Assembly: GCF_003346715.1 (NCBI RefSeq) | Contig: NZ_QQPQ01000010.1 | Span: forward strand, 1-64,000 | Source: Oceanispirochaeta sp. M1 | Lineage (GTDB): Bacteria; Spirochaetota; Spirochaetia; DSM-2461 | Reading direction: 5' to 3' | Length of the DNA: 64,000 nt | In this document: piece after piece, positions 50,485 to 58,428 of the stretch | How positions within the stretch are numbered: position 1 is the stretch's first letter | Layout of the letters: each line of letters begins with the position of its first letter | Translations under genes and position numbers: made by a program | The notes under the pieces: generated by a model | Databases searched by the model: none | What the model was told of the DNA's origin: nothing | The model's input: the letters and a program-made list of their open reading frames with translations, nothing else

Positions 50485-51452
50485 GTACTGGAAAAGGATT
50501 TGGTAAAACAATTTTAATTGGAGATCAGTTTGTCCTATGGGAGGTCCCTGCAATACTGGCAGCGATTCCCTTTGAAACAGAATGTACAGTAGAACGCCTG
50601 AAAACGGGGTCCGGTTGGATTCTTGATGATAAAAGAATTGAAGTTCCCGGGTATAAAAAAGCTAAAGAAAAAGACTGCCGTGCTTCCTTTGATAGAATGG
50701 TCGAAGTCATGGAACTCGATCTTGAGAATAATCCGATTAAAATATCAGTAGAGGGAGATTTGCTGGCAGGCAGTGGAGTTGGTGCAAGTGCTGCGATCTG
50801 TGTCTCTTTTGCCCGGGCATGTAATAAGGAATTCGCCTTGAACATGGACATCCTTGATATCAATCATGTTGCCTGGGAAGGTGAATTCGGATATCACGGC
50901 TTACCCAGTGGTTTGGATAATACAGTTTCGTCCTATGGGGGTGTGATAAAATACCGAATCAAGGATGATGTGAAACAGTTTGAGAGGATAAACCTTTCCA
51001 AGCCCATAGAAATTGTATTGGGAAACAGTGGTGTCACTGCAAATACTGCCTCCTTGAAGGGATTTCTTGAAGAACAGGAAAAGGAAGATTCAGAGCTCTT
51101 CAATGGACGTCTTGATACAATTAAGTCACAGGTTGAAGAACTGGGTAAGGCTCTATCCAGGGATGATTTGAAAGAAACAGGCAGCATTATGAATAAAAAC
51201 CATAAGATCCTGATAGAGATGGGGCTGTCTCATGAGAAGCTTATCTATCTCTGTGATAAGGCAGTTTCCCTTGGAGCATATGGAGCCAAAGTGACAGGCG
51301 GAGGCCGTGGTGGATATATGGTTGCCCTGACACCCGGAAAAGAACTTCAGGAAAAGGTGGCGGCTCAGTTTGAATCAGAAGGGATCGCCACAATCAGAGC
51401 CACTATTGGTGGAACTCCAACGGATGAAACCAAGTTTCAGATTCTTAAATAG
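50481..51452 (+). CDS. GHMP kinase, mevalonate-kinase-like
   Basis: A 323-residue protein. The three GHMP motifs are: GKTILIGDQFVLWEVPAIL (residues 8-26; mevalonate kinase usually GEHAVVYG), LAGSGVGASAA (96-106), and VTGGGRGGYMVAL near 272. The catalytic Asp is in GLPSGLDNTVSSYGG (D146). Divergences in motif 1 (GEH becomes GDQ) suggest a substrate other than mevalonate. The usual partners (phosphomevalonate kinase, decarboxylase) are absent. It ends at the hairpin 51477-51522. Confidence 0.82.
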   Translation: MSTGKGFGKTILIGDQFVLWEVPAILAAIPFETECTVERLKTGSGWILDDKRIEVPGYKKAKEKDCRASFDRMVEVMELDLENNPIKISVEGDLLAGSGVGASAAICVSFARACNKEFALNMDILDINHVAWEGEFGYHGLPSGLDNTVSSYGGVIKYRIKDDVKQFERINLSKPIEIVLGNSGVTANTASLKGFLEEQEKEDSELFNGRLDTIKSQVEELGKALSRDDLKETGSIMNKNHKILIEMGLSHEKLIYLCDKAVSLGAYGAKVTGGGRGGYMVALTPGKELQEKVAAQFESEGIATIRATIGGTPTDETKFQILK

Positions 51453-51476
51453 TATTACAATACAGTATATATAATT

Positions 51477-51522
51477 AAATAGTGCAGTCACCTTAAAAGA
51501 GAGGCGGGCTGCACTATTTTTT
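51477..51522 (+). terminator. Hairpin after the GHMP kinase gene, terminator or attenuator
   Basis: AAATAGTGCAG (51477-51487) pairs with CTGCACTATTT (51509-51519) over a 21-nt loop and is followed by a T-run. The Na/phosphate transporter gene begins only 29 nt later without a promoter in that gap, so some reading through must occur or the hairpin acts as a control. Confidence 0.75.
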
Positions 51523-51550
51523 GAAAATCAATCAGTTTTGGAGTGATTCT

Positions 51551-53197
51551 ATGAGTATTTGGAATCTATTTTCCCTGGTCGGAGGGCTGGCGATTTTTCT
51601 ATTCGGCATGATGGAGATGAATAAGCACCTGACATCCATTGCCGGCGGCAGAATGAAATCCATAATGATGACTCTGACGAAGGGGCCTGCCCGGGGATAT
51701 CTGACCGGCCTGGGAATTACAATTATCAACCAATCCTCCTCTGCCACAACAGTTCTGGAAGCCGCTCTGGTAGGCGCAGGTCTTTTGACATTTCAACAAA
51801 GCCTCGCTGTTACACTGGGAGCTGAACTGGGATCCACTTTTCTTCCACAGTTGATAGCCTTTCCTTCAATTACCAAGTTCTCAACACTCATCGTTTTTAT
51901 CGGCTTTATAATGCTTATTACTGCCAGGACAAAAAGAAAACGTCATATATCTCTTACAGTTTTCACCTTCGGTCTTCTTTTTCTTGGAATGGATATGATG
52001 TCATCATCCTTGAAACCACTAAGGACTTATGAACCCTTTATTAGTCTGATGAAAAATATCGAAACTCCGGTTCTTGGAATGCTGCTGGGCCTGGTATTCA
52101 CTATGATCATACAGTCATCAGGGGCAACTACAAGTATAACAATAGCAATGGCCCTTTCCGGAACCATCTCTCTTGAACAGGCAATTCCAATCAATCTTGG
52201 AGCAGCAGTGGGAACATGTATTACCGCAGTTCTTGGGAGTATGACCCTGAACTGGGATGCAAAAAGAGCGGCGTATATCCATATAATGTTCCAGCTGATA
52301 GGTACCCTATGGGTCTTTATACTATTATCAATCCCCTTCCATGGGGAGAGGTTGTATATATGGGGAATCAAGTGGTTTACTTCCAATATACTGGGAACCG
52401 AAAGTCTGGCACGCCAGATTGCCATGGGTTTTACCTTTATGCCGATTATCAATCATATAATTGTTTTCCCCAACCTGAGGTTCATACTCCGTCTCTTTAA
52501 TAAGCTCTTTCCCGAAAGAGAGTCCCCCAAGCCCTTTGGCGTCAAATATATAAAAACAAATCTTATCAGCAACAGTATTGAACTCTCACTTCTCATGACA
52601 AAGAAAGAGATAATACGTGTATCAGATCTAATCCAGACAATGATACTTGAGATGAAAACAGCCTTCAGATCAAAAGATTCCACAATTTTTGAAAGAGTCA
52701 GTGAACTGGATTCCAAGGTGGATACACTGCATAAAGCAATTATTCCTTTTCTTGCCGAACTGTCTCAGGAGGAATTGACGGAAAAGGAATCAGAACTGTG
52801 TATGAATTATATGTATATTCAGAATGAGCTGGAATCAATCGGTGACGTAATAGACAAAAATATTATGAGTCTAACCGCAAAGAAAATTGAACAGAATCTT
52901 ATCTTTTCAGAAGAGGGTTTTCATGAGCTGGAGCATCTTCTTTACCGTGTTAACAGAAATTTTGGAAATCTGTCAAATGCATTGAAGAATGATGATATGG
53001 ATCAGGCGAAGCTTGTTCTGGACTCACATAAAAAGAAAGAGGAAGAAAAATACAAGAAACTGCACATAGAGCGTTTATATAGAGGCCAATCCGAATCGAT
53101 TGCCACCTCTTCGGTTCACCTGGATCTTATCTCCTATTTTGCACAGATAAATAGTCATATAGCCTATATCGCAAATAGACTGAAGCTTATTCATTAG
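51551..53197 (+). CDS. Na/Pi cotransporter family protein with PhoU-like tail
   Basis: A 548-residue membrane protein starting at ATG 51551 (GGAGTG upstream; an upstream TTG lies inside the terminator and is rejected). The two NptA repeats carry the signatures NQSSSATTVLEAAL (about 60) and IQSSGATTSITIAMAL (about 190), which bind phosphate and sodium. The C-terminal region from about 350 is a helical PhoU-like domain. This type is thought to import phosphate or export it. It follows the DHH/GHMP operon, which may be linked through released phosphate. Confidence 0.9.
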   Translation: MSIWNLFSLVGGLAIFLFGMMEMNKHLTSIAGGRMKSIMMTLTKGPARGYLTGLGITIINQSSSATTVLEAALVGAGLLTFQQSLAVTLGAELGSTFLPQLIAFPSITKFSTLIVFIGFIMLITARTKRKRHISLTVFTFGLLFLGMDMMSSSLKPLRTYEPFISLMKNIETPVLGMLLGLVFTMIIQSSGATTSITIAMALSGTISLEQAIPINLGAAVGTCITAVLGSMTLNWDAKRAAYIHIMFQLIGTLWVFILLSIPFHGERLYIWGIKWFTSNILGTESLARQIAMGFTFMPIINHIIVFPNLRFILRLFNKLFPERESPKPFGVKYIKTNLISNSIELSLLMTKKEIIRVSDLIQTMILEMKTAFRSKDSTIFERVSELDSKVDTLHKAIIPFLAELSQEELTEKESELCMNYMYIQNELESIGDVIDKNIMSLTAKKIEQNLIFSEEGFHELEHLLYRVNRNFGNLSNALKNDDMDQAKLVLDSHKKKEEEKYKKLHIERLYRGQSESIATSSVHLDLISYFAQINSHIAYIANRLKLIH

Positions 53198-53205
53198 GAG
53201 AATGG

Positions 53206-53224
53206 GAAAAGCCGGAAACCGGCT
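53206..53224 (-). terminator. Weak hairpin terminator of the flavoprotein gene
   Basis: Minus strand: AGCCGG (53224-53219) pairs with CCGGCT (53215-53210) with a 3-nt loop and TTTT behind it. Confidence 0.45.
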
Positions 53225-53239
53225 CCCCGATCCTCTCTG

Positions 53240-53875
53240 TCAGCGGATAAAATTCGTCATAGTCTTCTTTTCCATCTCCGGGGCTGTCACAGCTCCCTTA
53301 CCATTTTCTACAAGATTGAGCAGCCAGGCCATATTCTTTCCTAGTATCCGCACAATCTGAATACCCTCTTCATCCTGAAGGACTTCACCGGGCATGGTAC
53401 CATGTATGACTGTCCAGTAATTTGAACTGGAGATCAGCATCTCTGAATAGCTCAGGTACCTATTAAGCTGGTCTATAGTTGTGATTCCTCCGGAACGCCG
53501 GACAGCGGCTACAGAGGCACCCACTTTTCGGGCAAAAAGTCCTCTATTAGCATCGGAGACATAAAATGCCCTGTCCAGAAATGATTTCATGGCCCCGGAG
53601 ACACCGGAATAATGGACCGGAGAACCCAGAAGGATGCCATCGGCATCCTTCATCTTCTGAATGATATCATTGACCCCGTCTTCACCGAAGATACACTTCT
53701 CATCTCTATTTTTAAAACACTTTCCACAGCCCATACAGCCGCGGATCAGTTTATTTCCAATACATATGATTTCTGTCTCAATACCTGCAGCTTCCAGCTC
53801 ATCGCATACCAGCTTCATTGCCTGTGCTGTATTACCATCTTTTTTGGGACTTCCATTAATAGCTATTACTTTCAT
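53240..53875 (-). CDS. NADPH-dependent FMN reductase-like/iron-sulfur flavoprotein
   Basis: A 211-residue flavodoxin-fold protein. NGSPKKDGNTAQAM (residues 7-20) is the FMN phosphate loop. GCMGCGKCFKNRDEKC near residue 47 is a compact cysteine motif as in archaeal and clostridial iron-sulfur flavoproteins, which bind a 4Fe-4S cluster. SPVHYSGVSGAMKSFLDR follows. Such proteins take electrons from ferredoxin and reduce oxygen species or other acceptors; the role here is not known. AGAGGT precedes the ATG. Confidence 0.87.
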   Translation of the reverse strand: MKVIAINGSPKKDGNTAQAMKLVCDELEAAGIETEIICIGNKLIRGCMGCGKCFKNRDEKCIFGEDGVNDIIQKMKDADGILLGSPVHYSGVSGAMKSFLDRAFYVSDANRGLFARKVGASVAAVRRSGGITTIDQLNRYLSYSEMLISSSNYWTVIHGTMPGEVLQDEEGIQIVRILGKNMAWLLNLVENGKGAVTAPEMEKKTMTNFIR

Positions 53876-53899
53876 ATAAAATACCTCTGTTAAAAATAG

Positions 53900-53936
53900 A
53901 AAAAAAATCCTGCCCGCCTCATGGGCTGAGCAGGAT
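53900..53936 (-). terminator. Intrinsic terminator of alaS
   Basis: Minus strand: ATCCTGC (53936-53930) pairs with GCAGGAT (53913-53907), with an inner GCCC/GGGC helix, then eight T. A strong terminator. Confidence 0.92.
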
Positions 53937-53980
53937 AAATTATATTAAGGAAAAAAGAACTGGCTTCTCAGCTGCTCTGC

Positions 53981-55768
53981 TTACTGCAGTACAGCCTTGA
54001 TCCGCCGGACTCCTCTGGAAGAGGACTGCTCTTTCTTGATCACAAACTTACCGAGCTCGGAAGTGTTTTCAATATGGGGTCCGCCGCAGACTTCAATGGA
54101 GTAGTCACCGATAAAGTATACCTTGACCTGCTCTCCGTATTTAGATGAGAACAGTGCTCTGGCACCCTGCTCCCTGGCTTCTTCCACAGTCATTGTCTTC
54201 ATGGAGACTGCCTGACTCTTCTGAATCTCGGCATTTACAAGATCTTCAACCTCTTTAAGCTCTTGGGTAGTCATCTTCTCAGGATGAGAGAAGTCGAATC
54301 TCAGACGCTCTTCGGTGATATTACTTCCCTTCTGCTCGACATGGTCTCCCAGTACGCGCTTAAGGGCTTCATGAAGCATGTGAGTGGCTGTGTGATAACG
54401 TGTGGTCATCTCGGAATGATCTGCAAGACCTCCCTTGAAGATCTTGTCAGCACCCTTCTTGGAGGCTTCCTGATGTTTTTTGAATGCTGCTTCAAATCCG
54501 TCGCGGTCTACGGTCATACCGTGTTCTGAGGCCAGCTCTTCTGTCAGCTCAAGGGGAAATCCGAATGTATCGTAAAGTTTGAATGCCAGACGTCCGGGAA
54601 TCTCCTTCCTGGGGTTTTTCAACAGGTTGGGGAGAATCTTTTCAAACTCATGCTCACCCTTTTTCAGAGTTGTACTGAACTGTTTCTCTTCCAGTTCAAG
54701 CTCATTTAAAATCATTGCGCCACTGTCAGCCAGCTCTGTATAGACATCTTTATACATATCTATGGCAACCTGACTTACCTGGCCCAGGAAGTTTTCTGTT
54801 ATACCCAGCTTTCTTCCGTGACGCACGGCACGTCTGATAAGACGGCGAAGGATGTAGCCCTGTCCCAGGTTGGAGGGCTTGGCTCCTCTGGGATCACCGA
54901 TAATCATAGTAGCTGACTTACAGTGGTCGGAAATAATTCGAATGGAAATATCTACATCCTCATCATCCCCATAGTGTTTACCCGTCAGTTCTTCAACTTT
55001 GGCGATAATAGGTATGAAAAGTTCGGTCTGGTATACAGAGTTCTTACCCTGCAGCATGGTGGCAGTACGCTCGATACCCATTCCTGTATCAACACAGGGA
55101 GCATCCAGTTTCTCATACAACCCGTCTTCGGTCTTGTTATACTGCATGAAAACGTCATTCCAGATTTCAAAGTACTTACCACAGTGACAACCGGGTTTAC
55201 AGTCGTCTCCACAGGCTTCTTTTCCGGTGTCGTAGAACATTTCACTGTCAGGACCACAGGGTCCTGTGTTACCGGCGGGTCCCCACCAGTTGTCTTCTCT
55301 TGGAAGGAAGTAAATCCTGCTTTCAGGAACTCCCTGAGCTCTCCAGATATCGGCAGCTTCATTATCACGGGGAACTTCATCATCACCCGCAAATACGGTG
55401 ACAGAGAGTCTTTCTTTGTCCAGTCCGAGATATTCTTTGGATGTAAGGAATTCCCAGCTCATGCTCAGGGCTTCTTCCTTGAAGTAGTCCCCCAGAGACC
55501 AGTTGCCCAGCATTTCAAAAAATGTCAGGTGAGAAGGGTCTCCTACAGCTTCGATGTCTCCGGTACGGATACATTTCTGATAGTTTGTAAGACGTTTTCC
55601 GGCCGGATGGGGCTGTCCCTGAAGATAGGGAACCAGAGGGTGCATTCCCGCAGTCGTAAAAAGGACGGTGGGATCATTCTCGGGAATCAGAGATTGTCCC
55701 GATATTTCTTTATGATTTCTTGATACAAAAAAGTCGATGTATTTTTTTCTTAGTTCGTTACCAGTCAT
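53981..55768 (-). CDS. alaS: Alanyl-tRNA synthetase, short form
   Basis: A class II synthetase joining alanine to tRNA-Ala. 595 residues; the usual enzyme has about 875. The aminoacylation core is present: motif 1 region FTTAGMHPLVPYLQG, motif 2 TFFEMLGNWSLGDYF. The editing domain has the zinc ligands HTATH and CGGPH. The C-terminal DHHA1/C-Ala domain is absent, as in Borrelia (about 594 residues). The ATG has no ribosome site, and a -10 box is 7 nt upstream. It is on its own between terminators. Confidence 0.96.
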   Translation of the reverse strand: MTGNELRKKYIDFFVSRNHKEISGQSLIPENDPTVLFTTAGMHPLVPYLQGQPHPAGKRLTNYQKCIRTGDIEAVGDPSHLTFFEMLGNWSLGDYFKEEALSMSWEFLTSKEYLGLDKERLSVTVFAGDDEVPRDNEAADIWRAQGVPESRIYFLPREDNWWGPAGNTGPCGPDSEMFYDTGKEACGDDCKPGCHCGKYFEIWNDVFMQYNKTEDGLYEKLDAPCVDTGMGIERTATMLQGKNSVYQTELFIPIIAKVEELTGKHYGDDEDVDISIRIISDHCKSATMIIGDPRGAKPSNLGQGYILRRLIRRAVRHGRKLGITENFLGQVSQVAIDMYKDVYTELADSGAMILNELELEEKQFSTTLKKGEHEFEKILPNLLKNPRKEIPGRLAFKLYDTFGFPLELTEELASEHGMTVDRDGFEAAFKKHQEASKKGADKIFKGGLADHSEMTTRYHTATHMLHEALKRVLGDHVEQKGSNITEERLRFDFSHPEKMTTQELKEVEDLVNAEIQKSQAVSMKTMTVEEAREQGARALFSSKYGEQVKVYFIGDYSIEVCGGPHIENTSELGKFVIKKEQSSSRGVRRIKAVLQ

Positions 55769-55775
55769 AGAGATG

Positions 55776-55805
55776 ATAATAGTATAGGGAGGCTCAGAAA
55801 GACAA
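55776..55805 (-). promoter_or_regulatory. Promoter of alaS, placed for a leaderless transcript
   Basis: Minus strand: -35 TTGTCT (55800-55805), 18-nt spacer, -10 TATTAT (55776-55781), then seven bases and the ATG at 55768. Confidence 0.5.
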
Positions 55806-55866
55806 GAGTCTGGATAGAATTTAAGGCCTCATGAATAGGCTGTTAACCATAAAAAACCACTGTGCT

Positions 55867-57054
55867 TTAAATATACTCGTCCTCATCCCTGCCCAGGAGG
55901 ACATAGACTCCCTCCTCTTCTCTTTTACGGATCAGATTCAGAAACTCTCTGGTCTCCTTCTCCACCTCTTTCCTGGATACCCTGGGAGAAAGAATCAGAG
56001 TCTCCTCCACGATAAGTTTGCGCTGGGAAGAGAGATGATTGAGGATCTGATCTACAACCGTATCTTCCTTTCCCCTGAGTATAAAGGCAATTCTGTCATT
56101 ATCCATTTCAAGAAGAAGACTCTGAAGATCCCGAGGCCGCATCTGAAAGATACAATCGATTGTATGAAGCTGATCCTTGATACTCCGGCTCAGTTCAGGA
56201 TCGCCCTCTTCAAGGTCGCCTAAGATCCGTTTTTCAGCGCCCATATCCATATGCTTTAAAATTTCAGCCAGCCTGTCCTGTCCGTCAATGACAATTTCTT
56301 CAAACTTTCCTATGCGGTGAGCCTTCTCCTGCAGCAGTGTATCCATGCGGCTGAGAACCTCAGGATTCATATCTCTTTTTCTTGCCAGCTGCCTTATGAG
56401 GGTAACCTGTGTACCGGGATCACAGCTCTTCAGATATGATGATACAGTTCCTGCGTCAAGAAACGAGAGAATCACCGAGCATGTTTCAGGGGGTTCCTCT
56501 TTAAGAAGCTGAAGAATCTGGGGCAGAGAAAGATCATTCATGAAGGAAAAAGGAGGGGGCACAGTATCGGGCACTGCTCTGGCAATAAACTGCTCTGCCC
56601 TCTCCTCTCCGAATGCCTGTATCAAAAATGATCTTGCACGGTCCAGTCCGCCGGTACTGTTTCCCTTGAGGTTAAACCTGTCACCGAAGGTCTGGAGAAT
56701 CTGAACGGCTTCATCACGTCCAATCTCCTTGATCCTTGCGATTTCGGCTGTTACCTGTTCTATCTCGGCCTCACTCATCTTTCTGAGAACTTTTCCGGCC
56801 TCATCCTTCCCTAAAAGGAGAAGGAATCGGGCAGCCTGGGCCGTACCCGAAGATGGAGTGCCGCTCTTCCGGTCTGAGACAGCCGGGTTATTCGGCTTTT
56901 GATCTGTTTCAAGCGCTATATCACCTGTTTTAAGCAGTCCGGGAGATTCAGAATTCAGTACTTTAAGTGCCGCATTATCCTCATCACTTCCGGAATCCAG
57001 GGATCTTTTACTCTCGGCTTTGTAGGCATCCAGGCCCTTCTGGGGAAACTTCAT
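55867..57054 (-). CDS. FliG-like flagellar protein (FliG1 type)
   Basis: A 395-residue FliG paralogue. After a polar N-terminal stretch of about 75 residues, AARFLLLLGKDEAGKVLRKMSEAEIEQVTAEIARI matches FliG-N. LKEEPPETCSVILSFLDA aligns with the EHPQ-containing middle domain. MRPRDLQSLLLEMDNDRIAFILRGK and FLNLIRKREEEG match FliG-C. The EHPQ motif and charged torque residues are not exact. Spirochetes have two FliG proteins; this fits FliG1, which in Borrelia acts at one pole. No other flagellar gene is near. It appears leaderless. Confidence 0.85.
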   Translation of the reverse strand: MKFPQKGLDAYKAESKRSLDSGSDEDNAALKVLNSESPGLLKTGDIALETDQKPNNPAVSDRKSGTPSSGTAQAARFLLLLGKDEAGKVLRKMSEAEIEQVTAEIARIKEIGRDEAVQILQTFGDRFNLKGNSTGGLDRARSFLIQAFGEERAEQFIARAVPDTVPPPFSFMNDLSLPQILQLLKEEPPETCSVILSFLDAGTVSSYLKSCDPGTQVTLIRQLARKRDMNPEVLSRMDTLLQEKAHRIGKFEEIVIDGQDRLAEILKHMDMGAEKRILGDLEEGDPELSRSIKDQLHTIDCIFQMRPRDLQSLLLEMDNDRIAFILRGKEDTVVDQILNHLSSQRKLIVEETLILSPRVSRKEVEKETREFLNLIRKREEEGVYVLLGRDEDEYI

Positions 57055-57060
57055 AAATCT

Positions 57061-57089
57061 ATATTAAAGGCAGTCTGACAGTGGGTCAA
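57061..57089 (-). promoter_or_regulatory. Promoter of the FliG1-type gene, placed for a leaderless transcript
   Basis: Minus strand: -35 TTGACC (57084-57089), 17-nt spacer, -10 TAATAT (57061-57066), then six bases and the ATG at 57054. One of the clearest cases. Confidence 0.7.
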
Positions 57090-57154
57090 CGGCAGGCTTT
57101 CTTTTTTTGTTCTGATTAAAGGTCTATGTGCCGATCATTATGACTGAGAATACT

Positions 57155-58411
57155 ATGAAATATACGAAACAATTTCTTTTTATCATTGTACTACTATCTC
57201 TGAGTTTAACTCTGCAGGCACAGACAACGGCTGAAGAAAACAAGGTTTTTGCCCCCTTTGTCTCTCAGCTGAAGGTGGAGACCAGAGGAAGCGCTGTTCT
57301 TTTAACCTGGAAAGACTCACTGAACCTCAACAATCCGGTTTATCGGATCTATGAATCAAAGAAACCCTTTGATCCAGTCAGATTTATCTATGACAAAATG
57401 GTTGCTGCGGTTCAAAAAGGTACCGGAAGCTACCTCTACAGCCCCGGAGACTCAGAACCACGCTATTTTCTTATTCTCGCAGAGGAAGGTGGAAAGATAT
57501 TTGATGTATTCATCCCTTACAGAAACATGTCCATGGAGCCTGTAGCTGCTGAAAAAACTGTAGTACAGGAAGAAAAGGCAGCCAGAATATCTTCACTCAC
57601 CGTATATCCTGAGAGCCAGGATCTCCTGATCAGCGCAGAAACGACAGATCACTCCCGCCCACATATCCTTTTCAGGTCAAGTAAAGAACTTATAAACCGT
57701 GAAGATCTGAGTGAGGCAACACAGGTCAGGGTTTTTGTTAACGAAAAGATTGAACTAAAAGACCATGTAGTACCTGGTATCCCCTTCTACTATGCCCTTG
57801 TGGATCAGGCTCTTTATGAATCAGGAAGTAAAATTGTGCTTTATGACGGAAGCGTCACTGTTTACGCAGTCAGCATAGCACTGGAGGAGTGGTCACCGGA
57901 TGCAGCTCACAGTTTTCAGTTCGCCTCCCGCCATGTTCCTCTCCCTCTTCTGAACGTAAATTTGGATATTGAAACCGGACTTAAACTTCCCAACCCGGGA
58001 ATCCCCGAAATCACTGTCGATCTTACGGCGGAAACAGAATTGGCTCTTGCGGGACTTAATTTTGGAAAATCAGTCCATACACCCCTATGGAAACAGCCGG
58101 AGCTTCTGCCGGTTGATTACTCTTATCAGCCTCCACCCGAAACAGCCTGGGTAAAAACTCTAATGGACAACGGCAGCTGGAGCACCCTTCTTGAAAGATG
58201 CGAGACCCAGCTTAAAAGCAGTTATGATACTGAAATCAGAAGCCGTCTTTTCTTCTACAAGGGACAGGCTAACTATTTCACGGGAAATCTTGAATATGCA
58301 TTTATGGATTTTCTTTCTTCACGAAGCAAGTACTATAATCAGTCAAATAACTGGCTATTCAGTATCTACGAACAGCGAAAACGTGCTGCTGTCAGTGAGA
58401 ATCTGGAATAG
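57155..58411 (+). CDS. Secreted protein of unknown function beside fliG1
   Basis: A 418-residue protein if it starts at ATG 57155, which puts a clean signal peptide (MKYTKQFLFIIV to LQAQ) at the N-terminus; ATG 57140 and GTG 57128 are possible in frame. The mature part starts with a fibronectin-like strand pattern (VETRGSAVLLTWKDS, YRIYESKKPF), continues with more beta segments, and ends with a short TPR-like helical part (FYKGQANYFTGNLEYAFMDFL). No known family is recognised. Probably periplasmic. It is divergent from fliG1 with 100 nt between. Confidence 0.65.
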   Translation: MKYTKQFLFIIVLLSLSLTLQAQTTAEENKVFAPFVSQLKVETRGSAVLLTWKDSLNLNNPVYRIYESKKPFDPVRFIYDKMVAAVQKGTGSYLYSPGDSEPRYFLILAEEGGKIFDVFIPYRNMSMEPVAAEKTVVQEEKAARISSLTVYPESQDLLISAETTDHSRPHILFRSSKELINREDLSEATQVRVFVNEKIELKDHVVPGIPFYYALVDQALYESGSKIVLYDGSVTVYAVSIALEEWSPDAAHSFQFASRHVPLPLLNVNLDIETGLKLPNPGIPEITVDLTAETELALAGLNFGKSVHTPLWKQPELLPVDYSYQPPPETAWVKTLMDNGSWSTLLERCETQLKSSYDTEIRSRLFFYKGQANYFTGNLEYAFMDFLSSRSKYYNQSNNWLFSIYEQRKRAAVSENLE

Positions 58412-58428
58412 TAATATCAGAAAATAAC

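Noticed and set aside
50481-51452. Calling the GHMP kinase mevalonate kinase outright
   Set aside because: Motif 1 differs at key residues and no other mevalonate-pathway gene is present.
51521-51550. Upstream TTG start for the Na/Pi transporter
   Set aside because: It lies in the T-tail of the terminator without a ribosome site; ATG 51551 has GGAGTG at the right distance.
54923-55723. 266-codon open frame on the plus strand
   Set aside because: It lies wholly opposite alaS, which has all family motifs; no ribosome site and no recognisable domain.
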